DNA of 9,121 bases from Gemmatimonadota bacterium (GCA_003220975.1 QHTX01000191.1:6675-15795), one strand, 5' to 3'; counted from the first letter of the stretch, positions 1 through 6,335 are shown. Made by a program: numbers and translations. The notes: generated by a model not told the origin, from the letters alone.

Positions 1-791
1 ACGTGATCTCCTCGTACCGCGAGCATGGACAGGCCCTGGCGCGCGGCGTCCCCGCGAACGCCGTGATGGCCGAGCTGTACGGCAAGGCGACGGGCTGCTC
101 GAGCGGGAAGGGCGGCTCGATGCACCTGTTCGATGCCGGGCGGCGGTTCCTCGGCGGTCACGGGATCGTGGGGGGGCACATCCCGCTCGCCGCGGGGATC
201 GGGTTCGCGATCCGCTACAAGAAGGGCGACCAGGTCTGCATCTGCTACTTCGGCGAAGCGGCCGTCAACATCGGCGCCTTCCACGAAACGCTCAACATGG
301 CCTCCGTCTACAAGCTCCCCGTCGTCTTCTGCTGCGAGAACAACCGCTACGGCATGGGCACGGCGTTCGAGCGGGTCGCGGCTGTGACCGACGTCGTCGA
401 GCACGCGTGCAGCTACGACATGGCCGCGGAGCTCGTGAACGGCATGGACCCGCTGGCGGTGTACGCGGCGACGGAGCGGGCGGTGGATCGCGCGCGCAAG
501 GGCGGGCATCCCACGCTGCTCGAGGTGCGCACGTATCGCTACATGGGCCACTCGATGTCCGACCCGCTGCACGGGGTGTATCGCACCAAGGAGGAGGTCG
601 AGGAGCAGAAGAAGCGCGATCCGATCTCCCAGCTCGCGCTCAAGCTCACGGAAGACGGCGCGCTCGACCAGGCGGCGCTCGACGCGCTCGACGCCGAAGT
701 GCGGGCGGAGGTGGAGGAGGCGGTGCACTTCGCCGACGAGAGCCCGGACCCCGATCCCGCCGAGCTCGGCACTCACGTGCTCGCCGACTGA
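1..791 (+). CDS. pdhA: Pyruvate dehydrogenase E1 component, alpha subunit (5'-truncated)
   Basis: E1 alpha binds thiamine diphosphate together with E1 beta and decarboxylates pyruvate, passing the acetyl group to lipoyl-E2. The left edge cuts the gene: reading is open from base 3, bases 1-2 finish a codon, and the GTG at 3 is probably an internal valine. The 262 visible residues begin at the conserved SSYREHG segment, so about 60-90 N-terminal residues are missing. Visible family features are GKATGCSSGKGGSMH, a ThDP/Mg segment ending in ENNRYGMGT (NN at 339-344), and the loop RYMGHSMSDP with YRTKEE, which corresponds to the phosphorylation loop of mitochondrial E1 alpha. One oddity is that the usual GDG of the ThDP motif reads GEA (252-260). 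The stop codon shares one base with the pdhB start (TGATG), which suggests translational coupling. The two-subunit E1 and its neighbours favour pyruvate dehydrogenase, although branched-chain 2-oxoacid or acetoin dehydrogenases are related. Confidence 0.93.
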   Translation, partial: VISSYREHGQALARGVPANAVMAELYGKATGCSSGKGGSMHLFDAGRRFLGGHGIVGGHIPLAAGIGFAIRYKKGDQVCICYFGEAAVNIGAFHETLNMASVYKLPVVFCCENNRYGMGTAFERVAAVTDVVEHACSYDMAAELVNGMDPLAVYAATERAVDRARKGGHPTLLEVRTYRYMGHSMSDPLHGVYRTKEEVEEQKKRDPISQLALKLTEDGALDQAALDALDAEVRAEVEEAVHFADESPDPDPAELGTHVLAD

Positions 792-1774
792 TGCCCACGC
801 TCACGTATCGCGACGCCCTGAACCAGGCCCTGCGGGAGGAGATGCAGCGCGACCCGAACGTGTTCCTGATGGGGGAAGAGGTGGGTGTGTACCAGGGCGC
901 CTACAAGGTGAGCCGCGGGCTGCTGGAAGAATTCGGTCCGATGCGGGTCGTGGACACCCCGATCGCCGAGCTCGGGTTCGCGGGGATCGGGGTAGGCGCG
1001 GCGATGGCGGGCTTGCGGCCCGTGATCGAGTTCATGACATGGAACTTCGCCGTCCTCGCGCTCGACCAGATCGTCAACTCGGCCGCGAAGATCCTGTACG
1101 AGTCGGGAGGGCAGATCCCGATCCCCATCGTGTTTCGCGGCCCGAACGGAGCCGCGTTGCAGCTCGCCGCGCAGCACTCCCAGGCATGGGACGCGTGGTT
1201 GTCGCACATCCCCGGGCTCAAGGTGGTCGCCCCGGCGACGCCGGCGGACGCGAAAGGGCTGCTCAAGTCGGCGATCCGTGACGCCAACCCCGTCATCGTG
1301 CTCGAGGGCGAGATGCTTTATAACGTCAAGGGCGAGGTGCCCGAGGGAGAGCATCTCGTGCCGATCGGGCAGGCCGAGGTGAAGCGGCCGGGCGGGGATG
1401 TCACCGTGATCTGCCACTCGAAGACCGTCGCCGTCGCGCTCAAGGCCGCGGAACAGCTCGCGGAGCACGAGGGCGTCTCGGCGGAGGTGCTCGACCTGCG
1501 CTCGCTCCGCCCGCTCGACGAGGCGGCGATCGTCGGCTCGGTGGCACGCACCAACCGCGCCGTCGTGGTCGAGGAGGGCTGGCCCCACTGCGGGATCGGC
1601 GCCCAGGTGGTGGACGTGATCCAGCGCGACGCGTTCGACCAGCTCGATGCGCCGGTGCTGCGGGTCACCCAGGCCGACGTGCCGATGCCGTACAACAAGC
1701 AGCTCGAGCGGCTCGCGAAGCCCAGCCCCGACCGCGTGGTCGCCGCCGTCCGCCGCGTCCTGTACCTCGACTGA
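791..1774 (+). CDS. pdhB: Pyruvate dehydrogenase E1 component, beta subunit
   Basis: This is the beta subunit of the E1 heterotetramer. It completes the thiamine diphosphate site and carries the transketolase pyrimidine-binding and C-terminal domains. The product has 327 residues, normal for the family. Signature segments are MGEEVGVYQGAYKVS (about 27-41, with the Glu that activates the cofactor at about position 29), RVVDTPIAELGFAG, AAQHSQ with the active-site-region His at about 129, then the C-terminal domain with LDLRSLRPLD and VVVEEGWPHCGIG. The ATG at 791 overlaps the last base of the pdhA stop and lies at the canonical N-terminus (MPTLTYRDAL). No Shine-Dalgarno sequence is visible ahead of it, so reinitiation after pdhA is likely. 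A gap of 28 C-rich bases separates it from pdhC. It appears intact. Confidence 0.95.
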   Translation: MPTLTYRDALNQALREEMQRDPNVFLMGEEVGVYQGAYKVSRGLLEEFGPMRVVDTPIAELGFAGIGVGAAMAGLRPVIEFMTWNFAVLALDQIVNSAAKILYESGGQIPIPIVFRGPNGAALQLAAQHSQAWDAWLSHIPGLKVVAPATPADAKGLLKSAIRDANPVIVLEGEMLYNVKGEVPEGEHLVPIGQAEVKRPGGDVTVICHSKTVAVALKAAEQLAEHEGVSAEVLDLRSLRPLDEAAIVGSVARTNRAVVVEEGWPHCGIGAQVVDVIQRDAFDQLDAPVLRVTQADVPMPYNKQLERLAKPSPDRVVAAVRRVLYLD

Positions 1775-1802
1775 GCCTCCCGCCCCCCGCCCGGTCTCCC
1801 CC

Positions 1803-3068
1803 ATGCCCACGAACGTCTACATGGAAGCCCTCTCGCCGACGATGGAGGAGGGCCGGGTCGTGAAGTGGCATAAGAAGGAAGGGGACCCGGTGACGACCGG
1901 GGACACGCTGGCGGAGGTCGAGACCGACAAAGCCGTGATGGACCTGGTCGCGCGTGCCGACGGGGTGCTGCGCCAGGTGGCGGTCGCCGAAGGCGAGACG
2001 GTGGCCGTGGGGAAGGTCGTGGCCATCATCGCAGCGCCCGGCGAGGCGACTGGCGCGACACCTGGGCCGGCTCCCCAGCCGGCGGCCGCACCAGCGACAC
2101 GGAGCGGGGAGAGGGGAGCGGTACCCCTCGCAGCGCCCGTCACGCCGCCGGACGCGACTCGCGTCAAGGCTTCACCGTTGGCGCGGCGCATCGCGAAGGA
2201 GACGGGCGTCGATCTGAAGCTGCTCACGGGGTCGGGCCCGGGGGGCCGCGTCGTGCGCCGGGATCTCGAAGAGGCGGGGAGAAGGGAGAAGGGAGATGTT
2301 CGCCCCGCGGCAGTACAACCCGCCGCGGCCCCGGTCGTACCTCTCCCCTCTCCCGTCTCCCCAGCCGTGGGGGGGCGTGGGGGAGCGTACGAAGACGTCC
2401 CGTTGACTCAGATCCGCAAGACGATCGCGAAGCGCCTGGTGACCTCGCTCGGCCCTGTGCCCCACTTTTTCCTCACGACGGAAGTAGACATGGAGCGAGC
2501 CGCCGAGGCGCGCGACGCGCTGAACCGCCAGCTCGGCGACCAAGGCAAGGTCTCGTTCAACGACGTCATCCTCAAGGCGACCGCGCTCGCGCTCACCAAG
2601 CACCGCGCCTGCAACGCCTGGTTCCAGGACGATCACATCCGCTACTGGAACGAGGTGCACCTCGGCATGGCCGTGGCCGTGGAGGACGGGCTGATCACGC
2701 CGGTCCTCCGTCACGCGGACGCGAAGTCCCTCGCGGAGATCAACCGCGAGGCGCGCGAGCTCGCCGACAAGGCCCGCAGCCGTCGGCTCCAGCCCGCTGA
2801 GTACACGGGCGCCACCTTTTCCGTCTCGAATCTGGGGATGTTCGACATCGATCAGTTCACCGCGGTGATCAATCCTCCGGAGGCGGGGATCCTCGCCGTG
2901 GGTACGATCACGCCGAAGCCCGTGGCCGTCGACGGCCAGGTCGTGACGCGCCGCCGCCTGCGCCTCACGATGAGCTGCGATCATCGGGTGATCGACGGGG
3001 CGACGGGAGCGGCATTTCTGAAGACGCTGAAACTGATGCTGGAAAACCCGTTGGCGATGCTTTTGTGA
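1803..3068 (+). CDS. pdhC: Dihydrolipoamide acetyltransferase (E2) of pyruvate dehydrogenase, single lipoyl domain
   Basis: E2 is the core of the PDH complex. Its lipoyl arm takes the acetyl group from E1 and its catalytic domain transfers it to CoA. The 421-residue product has one N-terminal lipoyl domain (about 1-78) with the lipoylated lysine in ETDKA (K43). An Ala/Pro linker follows, then the peripheral subunit-binding domain (about 122-158, SPLARRIAKETGVDL to GGRVVRRDLEEA). After a second linker (about 159-195) comes the acyltransferase domain (about 198-421), with HFFLTTEVDM and the active-site DHRVIDG (393-399). The ATG at 1803 gives a standard lipoyl-domain start. The 28 bases before it are C-rich and contain no Shine-Dalgarno sequence. 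Oddly, both linkers are encoded by G-rich heptamer repeats, and the second is a palindromic pair (2276-2297 with 2341-2362). The stop codon abuts a long inverted repeat. LipB, encoded about 1.9 kb downstream, would supply the octanoyl precursor of its lipoyl group. Confidence 0.95.
   Translation: MPTNVYMEALSPTMEEGRVVKWHKKEGDPVTTGDTLAEVETDKAVMDLVARADGVLRQVAVAEGETVAVGKVVAIIAAPGEATGATPGPAPQPAAAPATRSGERGAVPLAAPVTPPDATRVKASPLARRIAKETGVDLKLLTGSGPGGRVVRRDLEEAGRREKGDVRPAAVQPAAAPVVPLPSPVSPAVGGRGGAYEDVPLTQIRKTIAKRLVTSLGPVPHFFLTTEVDMERAAEARDALNRQLGDQGKVSFNDVILKATALALTKHRACNAWFQDDHIRYWNEVHLGMAVAVEDGLITPVLRHADAKSLAEINREARELADKARSRRLQPAEYTGATFSVSNLGMFDIDQFTAVINPPEAGILAVGTITPKPVAVDGQVVTRRRLRLTMSCDHRVIDGATGAAFLKTLKLMLENPLAMLL
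2101..2121 (+). repeat. Three GGAGMGG heptamers inside pdhC
   Basis: Three tandem heptamers, GGAGCGG, GGAGAGG and GGAGCGG, lie in the first E2 linker and encode about residues 100-106 (SGERG). They resemble the GGGAGCN arrays at 4940 and 5522 in a different phase. No clear opposite arm follows. The array is short, so chance in GC-rich sequence is possible, but the recurrence of the same heptamer elsewhere in the window supports a real family. Confidence 0.5.
2276..2362. repeat. Palindromic heptamer array inside the E2 linker
   Basis: The left arm (2276-2297) is made of GGGAGAA-type heptamers. The right arm (2341-2362) is its reverse complement at 19 of 22 positions. A 43-nt GC-rich spacer separates them. 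The element lies wholly within pdhC, stays in frame and encodes about residues 158-187, between the subunit-binding and catalytic domains. It has the same plan as the intergenic elements of this window but a longer loop. Folding of this segment in the mRNA is an inference. Confidence 0.6.
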
Positions 3069-3154
3069 ACGCGGAACGCGAAACTCGGAACGCGGAACAG
3101 CCGCACAAGCGTCGGCCCGCCTGTTCCGCGTTCCGCGTTCCGACTTCCGCGTTT
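3067..3154. repeat. Palindromic heptamer array between pdhC and the E3 gene
   Basis: Each arm consists of tandem heptamers of type GAACGCG: left 3067-3100, right 3121-3154. The arms pair at 29 of 34 positions, including 15 uninterrupted pairs next to the 20-nt loop (3101-3120). The left arm begins on the pdhC stop codon, and the right arm ends directly before the Shine-Dalgarno sequence of the E3 gene. In RNA this would be a very stable hairpin inside the operon. It has no following U-run, so it does not look like a classical intrinsic terminator. An mRNA-stability or attenuation role is possible but unproven. Confidence 0.85.
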
Positions 3155-3161
3155 GAGGAGG
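3155..3161 (+). promoter_or_regulatory. Ribosome binding site of the E3 gene
   Basis: GAGGAGG lies six bases before the TTG at 3168 and decides the start: TTG GCT AGT CAA TTT GAT leads straight into the FAD-binding strand FDVIVLGGGPAG. The alternative TTG at 3153 would overlap this site and is unlikely. This is one of only two strong Shine-Dalgarno sequences in the window. Confidence 0.75.
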
Positions 3162-3167
3162 GGTCCG

Positions 3168-4547
3168 TTGGCTAGTCAATTTGATGTGATCGTGCTCGGG
3201 GGGGGCCCCGCGGGCTACGTCGCGGCGATCCGCTCCGCGCAGCTCGGCATGAGCACGGCGCTGATCGAGAAGGAGAAGCTCGGCGGGGTGTGCGTGAACA
3301 TCGGCTGCATCCCCACCAAAGCGTTGCTGCACTCGGCGTACGTCGCCAACCTGCTCCGCGAGGCCAAGGAGTTCGGCGTCGAAGCGGGGACGCTGAAAAC
3401 CGATTACGGCGTCGCGATGCAACGCTCGCGTCGGGTCAGCGACCAGAACTCGAATCGAAGGGCGTCGAGTTCCTGATGAAGAAGAACAAGATCACCGTCG
3501 TGAAAGGCAGCGGCACGCTCCAGCCCGGCCGCAAGGTGAAGGTCGGCAATGACGTGTACGAGGCGAAGAAGGCGGTGCTCATCGCGACGGGCACGCGCGT
3601 GAAGGGCCTGCCCCAGATCGGGCTCGACATCAACAAGACGACGGTGATCTCGTCGGACGAGGCGCTGTTCCTCGAAAAGGCGCCGCCTTCGCTGGCGATC
3701 GTCGGCGCGGGCGCCGTGGGCATGGAGTTCGCAAACATCTTCCACGCGTTCGGCTCCAAGGTGACCCTCATCGAGGTGCTGCCCCGCCTCCTGCCCCTCG
3801 AGGACGCCGAAGCGTCCGACGCGCTCACGAAGAGCTACAAGAAGCGCGGCATCGACGTGCTGGCCGGAGCGAAGCTGACGAAGGCGACCGTCGGGAAAGA
3901 CAAGGTCGTGCTGGACGTCGACGTGAGCGGGGCCAACGGTGGTGCTGATGGCGGCCGGGCGCGCCGTCAATACGGAGAACATCGGGCTCAAGGAGTGCGG
4001 CATCCAGCTCACCGACCGCGGCTTCATCAAGGTGGACCAGAACCTGCAGACCAGCGCCCCCGGCTATTTTGCCATCGGCGACGTCGCCGGCCCGCCGATG
4101 CTGGCCCACAAGGGCTTCCGGGAAGGCGTGAACGTCGCGGAGCTCTTGGCCGGCAAGAAGCCGCACGCGATCAAGTACGACAACGTGCCGAGCGTTACCT
4201 ACTGTCATCCCGAGGTCGCGAGCATCGGCCTGACCGAGGAGCAGTGCAAGGAGCGCAAGGTCGATTTCGTGGTCGGGCGGTTCCCGTTTTCCGCCAACGG
4301 CCGGGCGCGGGGCACGGGCGAGACCGAGGGCTTCGTGAAGATCATCCGGGACAAGCGCTACGGCGAGATCCTAGGGGCGCACATCGTGGGCGCCCAGGCG
4401 TCCGAGCTGATCCACGAGCTCGCGGTCGCGCGCGAGAACGAATACACGGTCGAAGAGGTCGAGCTCGCGATCCACGCCCACCCGACGATGTCCGAAGCGG
4501 TGGCCGAGGCGGCGCTCGACTCGCTCGGCCGGGTCGTGCACCTGTGA
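3168..4547 (+). pseudogene. lpdA: Dihydrolipoamide dehydrogenase (E3), disrupted by two frame changes
   Basis: E3 reoxidises dihydrolipoyl-E2, passing electrons through a disulfide and FAD to NAD+. Family features are present but spread over two reading frames. From the TTG at 3168 come the FAD-binding GGGPAG and the redox disulfide motif GGVCVNIGC, and this frame ends at the TGA at 3474. The next segment is read in the frame that contains 3476 and carries KGVEFLMKKNKI, ATGTRVKGLP and the NAD-binding GAGAVGMEF. From about 3939 the original frame resumes with LMAAGRAVNTENIG, YFAIGDVAG, the interface domain and the catalytic HAHPTMSEA, ending at 4547. The first break is a tandem TCGAA duplication (3450-3459); removing one copy restores DQNSKGVEF exactly. 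The second, near 3930-3940, looks like a loss of about 26-32 bases, since roughly 8-11 residues usual between VDVSG and VVLMAAGR are absent. It could be a true pseudogene or a read or assembly error. The repaired length would be about 460-470 residues, as expected. Confidence 0.88.
3450..3459 (+). repeat. TCGAA tandem duplication causing the first E3 frameshift
   Basis: Two adjacent TCGAA copies (3450-3454 and 3455-3459). With one copy the reading is AAC TCG AAG GGC GTC GAG (NSKGVE), the conserved E3 segment. With two copies the frame moves by +5 and stops at the TGA at 3474-3476. That TGA overlaps an ATG (TGATG, 3474-3478) in the frame of the next conserved segment. Confidence 0.85.
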
Positions 4548-4978
4548 GCGAGATCCGCAAGGACCCGGTCGCGATCGGGCTGGGCGCCCTCGCCTGCGGC
4601 GCGGGACTGGGCGGCGCGACCATCACGGTCGCCCAGATCCTCGTCAAGCTGCTGCAGGGACGGCTCGACGCCGCGCGCTACCGCGAGGCCGCCGCCGACC
4701 CCCTCCTCGCCGCCCTGTTCGCCGGGGTGGCCGTCGCCGCCCTGTTCGGCGGGCGTCGCAGCGCCCCGCTCGAGAACCTGTGGCAGAGCGGTGTGATCGC
4801 CGTGCTCGCCGCGGTCGGCGCGCTGCTGGTCGGCTTCCTCGCCGCCGTGGCCGATCGGTTCCTCGGATTGGCGGGGTTGATCCTGTGGGGAGCGTTGAGC
4901 GTCACGGTGGGCGTCGTAGGCAGCCGCTGGGCGATCACCGGGAGCCGGGAGCCGGGAGCAGGGAGCGGGAAGGCGTGA
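4544..4978 (+). CDS. Small hydrophobic membrane protein, unknown function
   Basis: I do not recognise a family. The 144-residue product is predicted to be an integral membrane protein with four hydrophobic stretches at about residues 9-36, 53-70, 81-104 and 106-127. They are separated by short charged loops (QGRLDAARYREAAADP, GGRRSAPLEN). The N-terminus MSEIRKDP is probably cytoplasmic and there is no cleavable signal. It starts at a GTG that overlaps the E3 stop by four bases (GTGA, 4544-4547), and its own stop overlaps the lipB GTG in the same way. Both junctions read GTGAGCGAG. The last dozen residues (TGSREPGAGSGKA) are encoded by a G-rich heptamer array and are probably dispensable. The reading frame is also continuous with the middle E3 segment, so gene callers may fuse them. 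The position between E3 and lipB suggests co-expression with lipoate metabolism, nothing more. Confidence 0.72.
   Translation: MSEIRKDPVAIGLGALACGAGLGGATITVAQILVKLLQGRLDAARYREAAADPLLAALFAGVAVAALFGGRRSAPLENLWQSGVIAVLAAVGALLVGFLAAVADRFLGLAGLILWGALSVTVGVVGSRWAITGSREPGAGSGKA
4940..4967 (+). repeat. GGGAGCN heptamer array (x4) at the 3' end of the membrane-protein gene
   Basis: Four perfect-phase heptamers GGGAGCC, GGGAGCC, GGGAGCA and GGGAGCG, followed by a partial unit up to 4974. The coding strand and its mRNA fit the G3-N4 x4 G-quadruplex pattern. There is no complementary arm nearby. The same unit recurs four times at 5522-5549. Confidence 0.8.
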
Positions 4979-5721
4979 GCGAGCGCGTGGTGGAAGTGGT
5001 GCAGGCAGGCGTGGTGCCGTACGCCGAGGCGCTCGAGTGGCAACGCGCCGTGGCTCAGGCCCGGATCGAGCGGCGACTGCCACACGACGTGCTGCTGCTG
5101 CTCGAGCATCCGCCCGTCGTGACGCTGGGACGCAATTCCCACGAGGCGCACCTGCTCCGCGGCGGCGACGTCGACCTGTTCGAAGTGGAGCGGGGCGGCG
5201 ACGTCACCTATCACGGACCGGGCCAGCTGGTCGGATATCCAATCATCGACCTGGCGGGCTACCGCCGAGATCTCCACTGGTACCTGCGCAGCCTCGAGCA
5301 GGCGCTGATCGACGCCCTCGCCGAGCTCGGCGTCACCGCCGAGCGGAACACCGGCTACACCGGCGTGTGGACCCGCGGCAGAAAGATCGCGAGCATCGGC
5401 ATCCACGTGAAACAGTGGGTCACGTGGCACGGCTTCGCGCTGAACGTCACGACCGACCTCACGGCCTTCGATCGCATCGTCCCCTGCGGCATTCCGGGCG
5501 TCGTGATGACGTCCGTAGAACGGGAGCGGGGAGCAGGGAGCGGGGAGCAGGACCTGTGGGACCGAAGCATCGCCGCTGTGATCCGGGGATTCGAAAGAGC
5601 TTTCGGCGTCGAAGCACGAGTTGCGTCAAGGGGCGACGTCGAGGAGAGGCGTCGAGGAGAAACGTGTCGTACGTCTGCCCTAGACGTCTCCCCTCGACGG
5701 TTTTCCTCGACGCCTCTATGA
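4975..5721 (+). CDS. lipB: Lipoyl(octanoyl) transferase
   Basis: LipB moves octanoyl groups from acyl carrier protein onto the lipoyl domains of 2-oxoacid dehydrogenases and the glycine cleavage H protein; LipA then inserts sulfur. The 248-residue product carries the family motif RGGDVTYHGPGQ (73-84), the catalytic lysine in RKIASIG (K137) and the active-site cysteine in IVPCGIPG (C171). The GTG at 4975 overlaps the preceding stop (GTGA) and gives the usual start just before the VVEVVQAGVVPY strand. The protein is longer than the usual 210-230 residues. Residues from about 217 onward (ASRGDVEERRRGE and beyond) are translated from a palindromic 13-bp repeat element, and residues about 183-192 (RERGAGSGEQ) come from GGGAGCN heptamers. 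Neither segment touches the catalytic motifs. Its stop overlaps the next gene's ATG (ATGA). The context with PDH E2 is a classic functional link. Confidence 0.95.
   Translation: MSERVVEVVQAGVVPYAEALEWQRAVAQARIERRLPHDVLLLLEHPPVVTLGRNSHEAHLLRGGDVDLFEVERGGDVTYHGPGQLVGYPIIDLAGYRRDLHWYLRSLEQALIDALAELGVTAERNTGYTGVWTRGRKIASIGIHVKQWVTWHGFALNVTTDLTAFDRIVPCGIPGVVMTSVERERGAGSGEQDLWDRSIAAVIRGFERAFGVEARVASRGDVEERRRGETCRTSALDVSPRRFSSTPL
5522..5549 (+). repeat. GGGAGCN heptamer array (x4) inside lipB
   Basis: Heptamers GGGAGCG, GGGAGCA, GGGAGCG and GGGAGCA, the same unit as at 4940-4967. They are read through in lipB and encode RERGAGSGEQ, a surface-loop-like segment between the active-site cysteine region and the final helix. 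They fit a G-quadruplex pattern on the coding strand. No opposite arm is seen. Confidence 0.8.
5625..5714. repeat. Palindromic 13-bp-unit array, copy 1 (3' end of lipB)
   Basis: Three 13-bp units (5625-5637, 5638-5650, 5651-5663; consensus near GTCGAGGAGARRC) are followed by a 9-bp centre (5664-5672) and three reverse-complement-type units (5673-5685, 5686-5698, 5699-5711). The best stem pairs 5635-5665 with 5684-5714 at 25 of 31 positions around an 18-nt loop. The unit GTCTCCCCTCGAC is identical to one in copy 2 at 6392-6404. The element is coding, forming the LipB C-terminus, and ends four bases before the ATG of the next gene. Confidence 0.85.
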
Positions 5722-6335
5722 CGGATCGCCTTCCCCCCGGCCAAGTCCTCACCAAAAAATGGCCGGTGCTGCACTACGGCAACGTTCCCCAGGTCGACAC
5801 GCGCAGCTGGACCTTCGAGGTAGCGGGGCTCGTCGAGCGGCCGTTCACGCTCACGTATGACGAGCTGCTCGCGCAGCCGCGCAAGACCGTGAACTGCGAC
5901 ATACACTGCGTCACGCGGTGGAGCCGGCTCGACAACACGTTCGAGGGGGTAGCGGTGCAGCTGCTGCTGGAGCGTGGCGGTGTGAAGCCGGAGGCGCAGT
6001 ACTGCCTGGTATCGGCCGAGCAGGGGTTCACGACCAACCTCCCGCTCGGAGACCTCGACCGGCCGGACAACCTGATCGCCCTGAAGTGGGGCGGCGAGTG
6101 GCTCATGCCCGAGCACGGTTGGCCCGCCCGGCTGCTCGTCCCGCACCTCTACTTATGGAAGAGCGCGAAGTGGGTCCGGGGCTTCACACTGCTCGATGCT
6201 GACGTGCCCGGGTTCTGGGAGCAGAACGGCTATCACATGCGGGGCGATCCCTGGACAGAAGAACGGTACGGCGGGAGGGGCTTGACCAAACATGATATCA
6301 ACCGACTGAGAAACCTGAGCAAGAAAGGCGTCTAG
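5718..6335 (+). CDS. Sulfite oxidase-family molybdopterin oxidoreductase, short cytoplasmic form
   Basis: The 205-residue product matches the molybdopterin-binding domain of the sulfite oxidase superfamily (the Oxidored_molyb type, COG2041-like). Visible features are WTFEVAGLVERPFTLTYDELL, then CDIHCVTRWS (60-69), whose second cysteine (C64) is the likely molybdenum ligand, EGVAVQLLLE, and HGWPARLLVPHLYLWKSAKWVRGF with the usual KSAKWV signature. It lacks a Tat signal, the C-terminal dimerisation domain of true sulfite oxidases and any heme domain, so it is a stand-alone cofactor domain. The substrate cannot be read from the sequence. The ATG at 5718 overlaps the lipB stop (ATGA) with no Shine-Dalgarno sequence. 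An in-frame extension upstream runs only through repeat and lipB sequence and was not used. The last residues and the TAG stop (…KKGV) lie in the first arm of the next palindromic array, so repeats bracket the gene. Confidence 0.88.
   Translation: MTDRLPPGQVLTKKWPVLHYGNVPQVDTRSWTFEVAGLVERPFTLTYDELLAQPRKTVNCDIHCVTRWSRLDNTFEGVAVQLLLERGGVKPEAQYCLVSAEQGFTTNLPLGDLDRPDNLIALKWGGEWLMPEHGWPARLLVPHLYLWKSAKWVRGFTLLDADVPGFWEQNGYHMRGDPWTEERYGGRGLTKHDINRLRNLSKKGV

Noticed and set aside
1775..1802. Regulatory element in the C-rich 28-base gap before pdhC
   Set aside because: It contains only pyrimidine-rich sequence without a Shine-Dalgarno sequence, hairpin or repeat phase that I can support.
773..1810. 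345-codon open frame antisense to pdhB
   Set aside because: Low-complexity His/Arg/Gly-rich translation with no family motif. It mirrors the high-GC codon bias of a clearly real pdhB.
2172..3422. 416-codon open frame antisense to pdhC and the E3 start
   Set aside because: It crosses two real genes and a repeat element, has no motifs and is a GC-rich shadow.
3474..3478. Programmed ribosomal frameshift as an explanation for the E3 break
   Set aside because: There is no slippery heptamer at the site, and the shift is fully explained by an exact 5-bp duplication. A second unrelated frame change also exists.
3290..4978. Single 562-codon gene combining the middle of E3 with the membrane protein
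   Set aside because: Between about 3940 and 4544 that frame encodes non-homologous Arg/Gly-rich sequence, while the other frame carries conserved E3. The continuity is accidental and results from the frame break.
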